Positions 1 to 10,650 of a stretch of DNA of 64,000 nt are shown piece by piece (the stretch's first letter is position 1; the number at the start of each line of letters is the position of its first letter). Source of the stretch: Heloderma charlesbogerti (Eukaryota; Chordata; Lepidosauria; Squamata; Helodermatidae); NCBI GenBank assembly GCA_026122225.1, contig JANEZZ010002198.1:620001-684000 (forward strand), written 5' to 3'. A model generated the notes under the pieces. It was not told the origin of the DNA, searched no databases, and saw only the letters and a program-made list of their open reading frames with translations. A program made the translations under genes and the position numbers.

Positions 1-658
1 GCTTAGATGTTTCTCTCAAAAGTCCCCCAGGGACAGTCAGACACATTAGAAGATTGATAGGGAGTTCTAGCTAGTAGTTGCTTTCAATGGCAGCAAAGCT
101 GCTGGGGAAAGTCTTTCAGAAGTTGGCATTTTATAACACTTATTTTGGTTAGAACAGGTTCACTAGTATACAGCTGTTGTGTTCTAATTAAGTACTGTAG
201 AGTGGTTATACACTGAGCTCAATCCATTGATTAAGCAGATTTTCTGTTGTCTTAAAGGGAGTTCTAAAAAAAACAACAACAATTAAGTTGGAAAAATAGT
301 ATCAAATAAATAAATAGATGCATTCCACAAACATTTTACAAATGCATGTAACAAACGTATGCGTATCTAGGGTAAATAAACATGAAAGTACTCATCAACA
401 CCAAATGTGTCTCAACCACAAGTTGGTCTTCAGTGCAGAAATATCACAGTCACAACTTCTCACATTCACATGTGGAAAAAAACAGAGCCCTGTGTTGGCC
501 AAATCTGCCTGCTATTGGCATTTGAGATCTTAGAGGTGTTCAAATTGTAGCATGGGACTGTAGATATATAAAGATTTTGTTTGTTAACTTTTCCCTTGAT
601 ATGGGTATGATCGCAGCCTTGAAGGGGTGACAAGTGACAACACTGCTATATTATGGTT
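1..658. other. No gene or repeat recognised
   Basis: AT-rich sequence with no coding exon or repeat family that I recognise. If the ALKAL2 gene continues leftwards, this is intron or 3' flank of it. A short reading frame at 318-533 has no family resemblance. Confidence 0.4.
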
Positions 659-903
659 TCAATTTATTTATTTATTTATTGCATTTATACCCCACCTTTT
701 TTCCTCTTGCAAGGAACCCAAGGCAGCTTACATTATCCTCCTCCTCCCCATTTTATCCTAACAACAACCCTGTGAGGTGGGTTGGGCTGAGAGTCTGTGA
801 CTGGCCCAAAGTCACCCAGTGAGCTTCCATGGCCGAGTGGGGACTAGAACCCGGATCTCCCAGCTCGTAGTCCAACACTCTTGCCACTACACCACACTGG
901 CTT
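659..903 (-). repeat. tRNA-derived SINE, near full length
   Basis: Read on the minus strand it starts with a tRNA-like head (TGGTGTAGTGGCAAGAGTG as A box, then a B-box-like GGGTTCTAGTCC), passes through the body with CTCACTGGGTGAC and CAGGGTTGTTGT, and ends in a tail GGTATAAATG plus a TAAA repeat. The 51962-52199 copy has the same organisation in the other orientation. Family name not assigned. Confidence 0.85.
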
Positions 904-2230
904 GATTATTTGACAGATATGGCTGAGAGGCAGAGTTCTGTGTTTTTCTCCATAGGTATATGTAAAAAGTTGTGAGTGTGCTATTATTAGACCACTGAAG
1001 GCCAATTTATAGTCGAAACATGTTTGCGTTTGTTATTGGTATTTTCATGTTTACTCTAAAAATGCATTAACTTGCTTACTTTTAATTTATGTGGCTATCA
1101 ATTTTTTTTACATATATTTGTAAAGTGTGGTATCATTTGATACTATATATCCCAATTTGGTTGCTTATTTTTCGTTGTCTTAGTACAGTGCTGGGGATCC
1201 TCTGGCCCACGGAGGCTAGGGCTCCCTCTGAAATCCAGCACCTTCATGGGCTTCCCTCCATCCAGAGGGCAATCTTCATGACAATGGAATGAGAAGCACG
1301 TTGGACTATTACCTGGATTTTCATGGAATCAGCTTTGGTCTGTCAGGGACACGTGAAGCAAAATAAGCCAAGTGTTTTCAGGGGTCACACAGTGCTTGAA
1401 AGCAACATACTTCCGGGTGGGGTACAGGGAGTAGAACTGAATGTCATCAAACTGGCAGGGGCTGCTCAGTTAATGAGGCTTGTTTCCTGCCCCTGTCCAG
1501 GCTCCTCCCTGCTTCTACATTACTATGAATGGAGAGAACTAGTTTTCCACATGTGTGCAGATTTCCCTGAAGAAGCCAAAATCCCTGGTTCTCCAATGCA
1601 GTGTCTGAAGGCCCCCACTGAGAGCAGCTCAGCCCCTCAATTTTGCCCCATTCCATCACTCTGCCCCACACTTATTGCTTGCAAAAACCCCTTTCTCCCT
1701 TTCTCCTTCTCTCTGCTTGCAATGAGAAGCTCCCACAAACCCAGAAAGATCCGCTAGAAGGGACTTTACATAACAACGGAGAAATGACTTTACATCAGAG
1801 AAACTACAGGACATCAAAGAAACACAACATGCTAGCTAGAGAAAGCCTGGGTGCAGCTGGCTCCACAGCCAAAGCGGCAGCTGGAGAAGCTTTGACCGGG
1901 GATCTGATGATGTCTTTACATTATCTGGCCCACAGGGGGCGTTCAGGGGGGCAATCCAGGCCCCAAACAGCTCCTCATCCCTGTATTAATTGTGTTCTTT
2001 CTTTTTCCTGAAAAGCTCTTTTACACTACACATTTTACACTACAATATGAAGTTGTAGACAGAAGTTGACTCTGTTACTTCAGATTGCACCTGGGGATCA
2101 TAGTTTTGAATGCTTCCCTATGTAAAAATAATGATAAATCTCTGTGCATGTTAAAAATTAGCACAGCAGAGAAAAAGAGTTAGGAGATTACTTTCCCTGA
2201 TAAGTACAACAAACTTTTCATGTGGGACAG
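904..2230. other. No gene or repeat recognised
   Basis: About 1.3 kb without a recognised exon or repeat. Overlapping frames at 1323-2011 on both strands are short and have no protein-family features. It would be ALKAL2 intron if the downstream exons lie before position 1. Confidence 0.4.
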
Positions 2231-2234
2231 CAGT

Positions 2235-2995
2235 GAACACGCCACTTGAGGACTCAGGTTTGCAGTTGGGTTTACATCTGGATTCAGCCCTGAATCTGGG
2301 TGCCCAAGTTTCAGGGGTAGGCAGGAGCGCATTTGCACAGCTGACATTAGTGTGCCAAGTGCGCATTCCTGAAGATCTAACCACAGTAGCACATGCTTTC
2401 GTTACATCCCATTTAGACTACTGTAACAGGCTCCACGTGGAGCTCCCTTTGACAACTGTTTGGCAACTTCAGCTGGTCCTGAATGTTGCAGCCAGACTGT
2501 AGACTGCAGCTGGTTACTGGGAGCATGTGATTCCCTTGTTCTAACAGCTTCCCTGGCTACCAGTCTGTTTCAGGCACAAGTCAAAGTGCTGGTTATGACC
2601 TGTAAAGCCGTATATGACTTGAAGCCAGGCTACCTGAAAGACTGCATTGTCCCATATGAGCTTGTCCGAGTTTCAAGATCTTCGGGGGAGGCCTTTCTCT
2701 TGGCTCCACCTCCATCAGAGTCACGTTTGGAGGGGACACAAGAGAGGACCTTCTTGGTGACTACTCCCAGGTTCGGGAACTCCCTGCCAAGAGTAGCTCA
2801 TTGTTGTCCTTCTCCTGGCAGATAAAGACATTTTTATTCAGGTAGGCCTTGGCATGTAAGCTGGTTTGGTGCAGAAGGGGTTCTTTTGGGTTGGGTGCTG
2901 TTTATTTCTTTGTTGCTTTAATTAAATCTGTTTTAATTAAGCTGCCTTGAGCACCATTTTTTGTGGAAAGATGGACTATCAATCAAATAAGTTCA
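2235..2995 (+). mobile_element. L2-like LINE fragment, 3' end with reverse-transcriptase C-terminus
   Basis: The plus strand encodes remnants typical of the end of an L2/CR1-group reverse transcriptase. The block LDYCNRL (about 2416-2436) precedes a frame with KVLVMTCKAVYDLKPGYLKD (about 2582-2641) and then RFGNSLPR. The product is broken into at least two frames (2233-2502 and 2460-2825), so it is a dead copy. An AT-rich 3' tail ends near 2995. The same protein blocks occur on the minus strand at 19712-20310 and 43375-43935. Assignment to L2 rather than another CR1-group clade is by motif memory only. Confidence 0.75.
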
Positions 2996-3404
2996 GAACT
3001 CGGCAAGAATGTTGAATAAGATTTCTAGTATTCAAACCTGGAATCGTCCCAGGACTTCAGGGTCTTACAACAGCTTCTTGTCTTTTCTATGTCTATCAAA
3101 ACCAGAACAAAGTATACACAATAGGGGAAACTGATCAAATTTAACAGTTGCGGTGCATTATTTGGATTGCTTGAGTTGAATTATTCGTATTTTTATTAAT
3201 AATACTGATGATTATGTTTATTTTAGTGCAGAATATACACAGTCCTGTATACAGCCAAAGACTACAGTCTTACTGTCAGTGGAACTTACTTCCAGATAGG
3301 CAAGTTTAAGATTTGGACAAACATCTTACTAATGCTAGCTAATTGACTGACATTGTGACAGTCAACATTCATAGGGAGGGAGGGCCTGCATCTTACAGGA
3401 ATAA

Positions 3405-3442
<38 letters not shown>
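3405..3442. repeat. (CA)n microsatellite
   Basis: About 19 uninterrupted CA units. Open frames crossing it on both strands are artefacts of the dinucleotide. Confidence 0.97.
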
Positions 3443-3444
<2 letters not shown>

Positions 3445-4094
3445 TGCAGTAAACTTTTGGTTATCTTTTACTGTCAGGTGCAGTGGGCTGGTTTTTCTCA
3501 TAGCCATGTTGTACCACTGTTGTATCCGAGGGCAGTGCTTTGTGAGAGCTCTCACTAAGAACCTACTAATAGAGTTGCCAAGAAAAAAATATGGTCCTAA
3601 GGAAAACCTTCAAGCTTCAGATGCATCGGGATGATGGGTATTTTCCAATAAATAATGCTTTGCACTATTTTGAAATGTCCCCCTTTTCCTGTTGTGCTTT
3701 ATAGCAATTAATTTATATGGGAAAGAATAAGGAGTGCACTTGGGCCATCGTGGGGTAGGGCCTAAATCTTCCATTGATATCTCTAATGCTTGTGGAAAGG
3801 GGCAGTTCTTTTAACTATTCCTGACCTACTCTGTGCCTTAGAACTCAGTAGGACCATAGATGCTGGTGCAGTTTTCATTCTACAAAATCTCTATAATTTC
3901 ATCTGTATGTATCTGTAGTAGGTTACATTTCACAAAAACATTAGAGTGTGTAATGGAACCTAGAAACTGGCTTATATCTTAATTAGTATTTATCATAAGC
4001 CTAAATTCCCATTTTCAAGGGGATGGATTAATTTAATTCGTTAATTAAATTAATGTTAATTTTCTAGTACATGTACACTTCTAATCATGCATGG

Positions 4095-4318
4095 ATGATA
4101 AGGTTATCTATGGCTTCTAGTCATGATGGCTCTACATTACTTCCAGTATCAGAGGCAGTATGCCTGTGTACACCAGTTGCTAGAGGACATCAGCAGGAGG
4201 GTGCTATTGCACTCATTTCCTGCTTGTGGGGTTCCCAGAGGCATCTGGTTGGCCACTGTGGGAACAGGATGCTGGACTAGATAGGTTGTTGGTTTGATCC
4301 AACATAGCTCTTCTTATA
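4095..4318 (+). mobile_element. CR1-type LINE 3' end
   Basis: It contains the characteristic 3' untranslated block of reptile CR1 elements: GGCTTCTAGTCATGATGGCT, then TTGGCCACTGTGGGAACAGG, ATGCTGGACTAGAT, and the terminal GATCCAACATAGCTCTTCTT. The same block ends the longer fragment at 9658-10196 and the fragment at 32306-32458. A TATC microsatellite follows directly. Confidence 0.8.
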
Positions 4319-4325
4319 TTCAATC

Positions 4326-4360
<35 letters not shown>

Positions 4361-4361
4361 A
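4326..4361. repeat. (TATC)n microsatellite
   Basis: About nine tetranucleotide units directly after a CR1 3' end, possibly grown from the LINE tail. Confidence 0.95.
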
Positions 4362-5653
4362 ACCAACTGCGAAGCAAGTCCTGTTGAACTCAATGGATAG
4401 CACTTTCAAATCCCATTGCTTTCATTGAAGTAGAGAGGGAGAAAGTGTTAGACTGTTTACAGACATACAGCCAGGGAAGCTGTTAGAACAAGGGAAACAG
4501 TGAGCCTGCTGTAGAAGTACATTTGTTGCACATCTGACATACCTATAGCCTTCTCTGGAGGATCAGGGAAAGGCGGGGAGCAGGCCTGTAGCTCGTGGGG
4601 CCTGCCCCCTCCTAAATGTTCTCTGCCCCCTACATTTTTAACAAACAATTAAAATGCAGTGTACAATTTTGTCTTTAATATGAATTATCTTCCCTACTCT
4701 TTTGTCGTCGTCCCTGAACTTTTAGGCTGGCTATAGGCCTGGGGTGCAGCTGCTGTTCTAGCTTAGAGAAGAAGCCTGTTTTGCACAATAGTAATGGGTT
4801 GGCTCTTGTGTCAGTCATAAAGCCATCTCCCCTGAGTAGATTTCAAAACTAGGTGGGTTCTTTTGTTTGTTTGTTTTTAAATAAAGCATTGAAGAACTGC
4901 AGTAAATAAAGCAAATATTTGGAGAAAAAACAAAAAATAAAGCACCCAGCTCTCCCAAAGTGGGGACAGGGAGGTGTTTTTCAAGCAAGAAGTTGTATGT
5001 GATGGGAAGGAGAGCAAAGTAGATTTTGCAATTGAAAAACCTCTGCTTAAGCACCTGTTTAACTCTTCCATTAGAAGGCTAAATCTTAATCCTAAAATCA
5101 AGGAAGTAGAAAACCTGAGGGAGACCTCTGAGTGAGTGACAGTCAAATATGGATTTTCAATTCTGTGCAGAGACCAAGAAAGGCAAGTTCAGAGTCTGCA
5201 TATGCAGAAATAGTAAATCTGTCAGGCACAAGTGCCCCCCTATGTGTTTAGTCAGACTGTACCTGAAGACTGACTATGAAATGTCATTAGAAATGCACTG
5301 AAAATGTGAAAGAGATTAACTTGTCATATTGTAGAAATAAAGAGTTTTGAAAGACACAGTAGGCTCTAGGGATGCCATCCTGCTCCTCTAGAAGCCGTTG
5401 GCAAAATTCCCATTAATTTCACGAGAGCAAGCTACAAGCCATGGCTTACTAAACATAGCTGGGAGTTGCTAGGGCGAATAAAGGAAAACAGCCGCATAGG
5501 ATTGCATTGTAAAGGCACGCTGGAGATGAAAAGTATGAATAATCAGGCTACCCTCACTTTTGGAAAAAAGTGCTTGAGTTGTGGAAAAGTTTTGAAAGGA
5601 GACTTCTGAAAGGGTGTTTCAAATGAGGAATTTCAAACTGCAATTTCCTAGAG
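4362..5653. other. No gene or repeat recognised
   Basis: Contains short T/G-rich runs (TTTG repeat near 4862). I searched it by eye on the minus strand for the ALKAL2 cysteine-rich exons (a KDKF/KH block, or an HRLY block followed by cysteines) and did not find them. Confidence 0.4.
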
Positions 5654-5783
5654 CAGAATTTCCCAACCTGGCGCTTTCCAATGTACTGGACTACAGTTCC
5701 CAGCATCCCTCAGCCAGCATGGCTGGTGAATGCTGGGAATTGTAGTCCAACACATCTAGAGGGCACCAGGTTGGGAAAGCTGG
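5654..5783. mobile_element. Short palindromic hAT-type MITE
   Basis: A near-perfect inverted repeat. The left arm has TTTCCCAACCTGG and GGACTACAGTTCCCAGC; the right arm has GCTGGGAATTGTAGTCC and CCAGGTTGGGAAA. This family recurs at 12360, 13982, 31511, 33349, 33926 and 39921. It has no coding capacity. Confidence 0.85.
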
Positions 5784-6149
5784 ACTAGAGTAAGAAATAG
5801 GGACTATGACCTTGGAGCACAGGGCTAGACCCATAAAACAATCCTCTACTTGATACTTCTCACATTTCAACCTATTGGTTTTGCTCTTCAGTGCCATCCA
5901 GTGCTGAAGAAGAGCCTTTAGCATTGAAAGGTCTTCTTTTTATTGTTCCAGTGAGTGGGGAGCTTTCCTACCCTGGCATTTACCATCCAAGCAGTTTCTT
6001 ACCGAAGAATTTCCCATCATAAAGATTGAGGCAATTTGCAAAGTCACCTGGGAAGACTTCTCAAATGTGAACAGCAGAGTGATGGCCGAATTCTCTTTTC
6101 TGTAAACAGGGAAAGACAAGGACCCTAACACACAACGCAGTTGACTTAC

Positions 6150-6414
6150 CAACTCGCTGTTCTTCTGAGTATACTCCATAATCGGGTACTTCCCTTCGGT
6201 CCAAAAGGTAGTCTTGTTTGTACTGAACTCCGTTTTCCTCCTCGTCCTCCAGATGGTACTTTTTCAGTTCCTGAATGATTTCCATGATCAGGTTTAAGAG
6301 GTTTTGCCTTTCCTTCAGCCCTGCGCTAGATTCGGATCTCTCTTTGCAATGTCCTGCTGAAAGCATCACCAGCACCAGCACCACCAGCGCAGGAGACCGT
6401 AGGAGTCTGCCCAT
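6150..6414 (-). CDS. ALKAL2: ALKAL2 (FAM150B) orthologue, first coding exon
   Basis: ALKAL2 is a small secreted ligand that binds and activates the receptor tyrosine kinases ALK and LTK. This exon encodes about 88 residues: a signal peptide (residues 1 to about 22, hydrophobic core ALVVLVLVML), then the variable N-terminal region with NLIMEIIQELKKYH and a final EEQRV. These match human ALKAL2 blocks (VVEIVQELRKHH and PSEQRV) in content and order. The exon ends at 6150 in a clean donor (G|GTAAGT, intron from 6149), leaving phase 1. I chose the ATG at 6412-6414 because it has G at -3 and +4; the frame is open upstream only to a GTG at 6459. The receptor-binding domain with its four cysteines lies in later exons not seen here. 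ALKAL1 is less likely because it lacks this helix block. Confidence 0.82.
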
Positions 6415-6478
6415 TGCACTCTGGAGGATAGATGAGCGGAGCAAGGAAAATGGAACCACGTTCTTCCTAGTTTATTCC
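6415..6478 (-). other. ALKAL2: Probable 5' UTR part of the ALKAL2 ATG exon
   Basis: A polypyrimidine-rich acceptor (C-rich tract, then GTTTCAG) ends at 6479 on the minus strand. The exon would start at 6478, 64 nt before the ATG. A second possible acceptor (CTATCCTCCAG) lies only a few bases before the ATG. Which is used cannot be decided from sequence. Confidence 0.5.
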
Positions 6479-7640
6479 CTGAAACGGGGGGGGGATTGGG
6501 GAGGAGGTGTGGGGAGAAGGAAAGGCAAGCGTCACAGTGAGGGTGACATCCGCTCAAACAGTGGAAAGTTGCATTAAAATATTATCTGCTTGTTAAACGA
6601 GAATTCTGATTTCTGCCTTCTCTCCCTCTCAGTAAAAGAGATACAGATGCTCTCAGCTGCTGTACAGTGGTGTAGCTCTATGCTCTTTAGCCAAGAAGGA
6701 GCGAGCAATAGTAGGGGAATCGGACTCCCCAGGGGCATTCTCATAATAGCCCCATCCTACACTTGGTATTCAGAAGTTCCATGGAGTTTACTGAAACTTG
6801 TTTCAAGCAGAAGGTAGATAAATGAAGAAATAAAATTACAATCTTGACTTCAAAAACAAGGGGGAAGCACAACCACATATCCCCACTGAGACTAAAAAGC
6901 GCAGTTCTTGGAAGGATAGCAGAGGTTTCAGGGAAGCTGTGCTTTTAAGGTATCAGAGCAGCAGACAGCAGAAGAAACTCCTGATTGCAGTTTCAAAAGC
7001 AAAACCTGAACTACTCTGTTCATCTGGAATATGCTGGAGCCTTGAATAGAAGTCCCATGTGCAGTGGTTACCCACTCCTCTCTTAACATGAACGGGACAT
7101 TGGGAATCAATGTTTCTTCTGAACGGGGCGGGGCAAGCCCACAGCAGTGTCACCTAATGGTTAAGGATTTGTTGGGACCACCTTCCGATTCCACTTTACT
7201 CTTACACCAAAGCCAGTACATCTACCCCAAGTCAGCTGTGGGATCCTCAACCGGTTTAGCCTATGATAAGCTACAGCGTCATCCTTCTCTTGCGGGAAAA
7301 GTTTTGTGAGCTTTACACAGCATTCTGCAGGTGAATACAGATGGCTGTTTCTCAAGGGATAACTCACCAAGGTATGCGTGTACAAGCTGGTGGTCTCTAT
7401 TGAGCTGCTAAGAACTCTACTAGTCCCTTGCGTGCCTCTGGTTTGGGGAGGTCCTCGTTGCCTGCCAAGTCCTTATAGACCCAGCAGCGGGCAGAAGTTA
7501 GATCTGAGTGTTCTACAGTAGATAAGCAAGGCGTTCCAGCTCCCGTTTGTTGTAGATCCCACAAGCTGCCCACCCTCGCTATAGACGACCAGCTTACTAA
7601 GTGGTTCGCATCCACGCACCGGTATATTACCCCGGGGTGG
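6479..7640. other. Probable ALKAL2 intron 1, nothing else recognised
   Basis: It lies between the proposed acceptor and the CpG island. No repeat family or other exon was recognised. Confidence 0.4.
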
Positions 7641-8508
7641 ATAACACCCAGTGAGCTGGTTCTGGAGGCTGTCCAAAACCCTCTCCATGGAGTCTTCCCG
7701 CGTCGACGCAGACGTGGTGGAAGCAACGTCTGAGCGGACCCCGCGCAGCCCCTTCGGCAGGTGCAGCATTCGGGGCCGTGTCCGCTGAGCCCACCCCGAG
7801 GCTGGGAACGCCCGTCCGCGCCAGGCCAGGCGTTCCTTCCTCCGAGCGGCTTGGGATGCTCCGCGCAGAGGGTCTGAATTCCGAGAGCGAGCCGTCCCCT
7901 CTTCCAGGGGAGGGGTGACGGGAAAAGAAAGGGGAAAAGAAGGCTCAGCCCCGCCGAAGTTCAACTAAGCCCCGTCGTTCGGCGTGATGGGGCTTCCAAG
8001 CGCTCGGCTGGCTCTCCCCTGGCTGCCTCCCTCCCCAGAGGGACCCCGCCCAGCCAGACCTCCCCGCCCCGCCCCGCTCGCCCCGGCCTTTCGCCACGGA
8101 GCACCGCGTTAACCCACGCGAGGGAGCACCGCCCTCCGTCGCCGGTCCCCCGCGCGCCCGAGACGGGGCCACAGCGCCACGGGCTTCGGGAGGCGAGCGC
8201 CTCCACACGGCGCACGAAACAGGCCCCTCTAGGGCGCTCCTCGCGGCGGGGCGGCTTCGGAGCCAGGCCCGCTGCCCCCGGGGCGGCGGGTAGCAGAGGA
8301 GCGCATCTCTCCGGCGGGCGGCCGGGCTGCGCCTGAGGGGAGCAGTCAAGCGACGCCTTCTGGAGACGCCCTCGGCGTGCCGCGGCGCCTGCCGGACTTG
8401 GCGGGAAGCGGCGATTCCGCGCCGCCGCGCCTCGCCCTCGGTGAACGCGGGCGCGCTAGCCCGCCGCCTGCCTCTTGAGTGCGGCGCTCGCGTCCCGAGG
8501 AGCGTTAC

Positions 8509-8689
8509 CTGCCTCCGGCTGCCTCAGCCCCTGGACGGCGGTCGGGAGAGCGCCCCGCTCCTTGGCGGGGATGCGCAGCCCGCCGCGGCGCACGGGCGGG
8601 GGCACGCCTGGCCTCGCTCGCGCTCCGGCGCTCGGCTGGCCGCTGCGGCGCGCTCCTCTCGCTGTGGCGGCGCACGCCGTCTGGCCGCC
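8509..8689 (-). other. ALKAL2: Candidate non-coding first exon of ALKAL2
   Basis: From the predicted start near 8689 the minus strand runs 180 nt to a good donor, GGCAG|GTAACG (intron from 8508). Splicing to the acceptor at 6478 would join it to the ATG exon across a 2.0-kb intron. The exon limits are inferred from splice signals and the TATA box only. Confidence 0.35.
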
Positions 8690-8710
8690 TCCACCTACTC
8701 CATGGCCGCG

Positions 8711-8719
8711 CTTTATATA
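8711..8719 (-). promoter_or_regulatory. TATA box inside the CpG island
   Basis: The minus strand reads TATATAAAG in a GC-rich setting (GCCTATATAAAGCGCGG). A start site about 30 nt downstream would be near 8689, reading towards ALKAL2. The plus strand also reads TTTATATA, so direction is inferred from the gene. Confidence 0.55.
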
Positions 8720-9130
8720 GGCTTATAGGGAGAGTCCGTGAGCGAGGCGGCCGCCGCGGCAGAGTCAGATCGTATCGGCTTGCAAGTGGGTGGACAGCCA
8801 GCGCCCAAGTCCCGCGTGGCAGCCCCGCGAGCGCCGCGTTCGCCGGCTGCCGCTGAAGTTCCAGCGCGGCTGCCGCTCGCCGCCACCCTCTTCTTATGCC
8901 GCCTCCCCGCAGACGTAAAGAGAGCTGTCCCAGCCCGGGCAGGGAGGGGCGGGGAGAGCCCGCGTCTCTTTAATTAGGAGGCCGCCCGAAGTCTTCATTG
9001 CCCCCGACCCCCCCGCGTCCTTCGGACGCCCAGCCTCCTCGCACGCTTCCCGGCTCGTCTTCGCCGCCCGGGCTGGCTGGGAGGCATCTTTCTGGGATCG
9101 CCGCCCGCCCGCGGAGGAATTACCAGCAGC

Positions 9131-9657
9131 CGCTTGGCTCCCTGGCAGGGTTTTTTTTGGGGGGGGGGTGAGGCGGGAAAGGGCGGGGTGCGAAGATGGG
9201 GAACACAGGTGGGAAGATTATCTCATCTTCGCGAGCGAGAAGGAGCAGCAGCCGCAGCGACCATAGGAGCTCGGGGCCGTTCCCACTCGCTGGCCCTCGG
9301 CGGGGAGGAAGGCGGCTCCTGCTCCTCTCCAGCCTTCCTCCTTTTGACGGGATGATGGGCGAGGGTGGGGTTGGGCCCTCAGCGCAGGACAGGGAGATCA
9401 TCCCGTGCTTGGAGGACATATTGCTAGCCAGCCCTGTTGTGGTGAGAATATATGAAGAGCCGTGCTGGATCGACACCACAAGAGCCCCTCTTGTCCACAG
9501 AAATTGCCAGTTGGATGCTTGCGAGAAGCCCTTAAGCACAAGCTGCGGGGGCAACAGCTCTCCCCGTGTGTCCCCCAGTGGCTGGTATTCCAGGATCCCA
9601 CCGCTGAACCATTTGAGTGATCATGGCCAATGGCCAATGGCAGTAGACCTATCTATC
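9131..9657. other. CpG-island flank, no gene recognised
   Basis: GC content falls through this stretch. A plus-strand frame at 9196-9660 begins MGNTGGK but shows no family motif, and its start has no other support. Confidence 0.35.
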
Positions 9658-10196
9658 TAAGTGCAGTTCAACTAAAATGATCAAGGGGCTGGAGTGACTC
9701 CCCTAAGAGGAAAGGTTACAGCATCTGGGACTATTTAGCTTAGAAAAAAAGTAAGTGGAGACATGATAGAGGTGTATAAAATTGTGTGCGGTGTGGATAG
9801 GGAGACATTTTTCTCCCTCTTAATACTAGAGCCCAGGGTCATCCCATGAAGCTGATTGGTAGGGATTCAGGACAGGAGAAAGGAAGCACCTCTTCACACA
9901 GCACATAGTTAAACTATGGAATTCACCTCCACAAGATGTGGGGATGGCCAACAATTTGGATGGCTTTAAAAGGGGATTAGACAAATTGATGGAGGATATA
10001 GCTATCGATGGCTACTAGTCCTGATGGCTAAATGCTACCTCCAGTATCAGTATACTAGTTGTTGGGGAACATGGGTAGGAGGGTGCTGTTGACTCATGTT
10101 GAGCTTGTGGGTTTACCATGGGCAGCTGGTTGGCCACTGTGTGAGTCGAATGTGGACTAGATGGACCCTTGGTCCATTCTTCTTATGTTCTTATTT
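9658..10196 (+). mobile_element. CR1-type LINE 3' end, about 540 bp
   Basis: The 3' UTR of a CR1 element: GACTATTTAGCTTAG, GACATGATAGAGGTGTATAA, the CTCTTCACACAGCACATAG block, GGATGGCTTTAAAAGGGG, then the same terminal block as at 4095-4318, ending in CTTCTTATGTTCTTA. It is 5' truncated, as most CR1 copies are. Confidence 0.88.
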
Positions 10197-10467
10197 GTAC
10201 AATCCTCTCTGACTTGCCTAAACCAGTAACCAACACTGCATCTTGTGACAGTGAATTCCATGCATTGATTATGCATTCTGTGAACAAACAGTTTCTTTTT
10301 GTCATCTCCTGTCCATCAGTCTCATTAGATGAGTCCCCATATTATGAGAATTTAAAAGAGTGGGTTGTATCCAGTGTTAGTCCTACTTAGAGTAGACCCA
10401 CTGAAAGGACTGGGACTTTAGTTAGACTAACATTGGATTAGACAGAACCTTGGACAAACCCCCTTTT

Positions 10468-10650
10468 GTTTGTTTGTTTGTTTATTGCACCTGTAACCTG
10501 CCTTTCCTCTAAGTAGCTCAAGGTGACATACATGGTTCTTCCCCTGCCCACCCTTTTATCCTCAGAAAAACCTGTGAGGAAGTGTAGGCTAACAGAGATT
10601 GATTGGCCCAAGGTCCCCAAGCCAGCTTCATAACTGGGTCACTTGAGTCT
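10468..10650 (-). repeat. SINE fragment
   Basis: It shares the tail and central body (CCTGTGAGG, TTGGCCCAAGGTC) of the 659-903 SINE in the same orientation. The tRNA-like head is missing or too diverged. Confidence 0.7.

Larger units (their letters stand above)
7640..9130. promoter_or_regulatory. CpG island, probable ALKAL2 promoter region
   Basis: About 1.5 kb very rich in G, C and CpG, in sharp contrast to its surroundings. It lies 1.2 to 2.7 kb upstream of the ALKAL2 coding exon, as expected for a developmental ligand gene. Long frames on both strands here (7473-7964, 7945-8349, 8441-8977) reflect low stop-codon density in GC-rich DNA and have no family resemblance. A divergent transcript to the right is possible but not shown. 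Confidence 0.8.

Noticed and set aside
6415..6459. Upstream in-frame start extending ALKAL2 by 15 residues
   Set aside because: The codon at 6459 is GTG, not ATG, and the ATG at 6414 has a strong Kozak context directly followed by a signal peptide.
8441..8977. Long overlapping frames in the CpG island (up to 125 residues)
   Set aside because: Alanine/arginine/proline-rich readings in several frames at once, with no motif; expected in GC-rich DNA with few stop codons.
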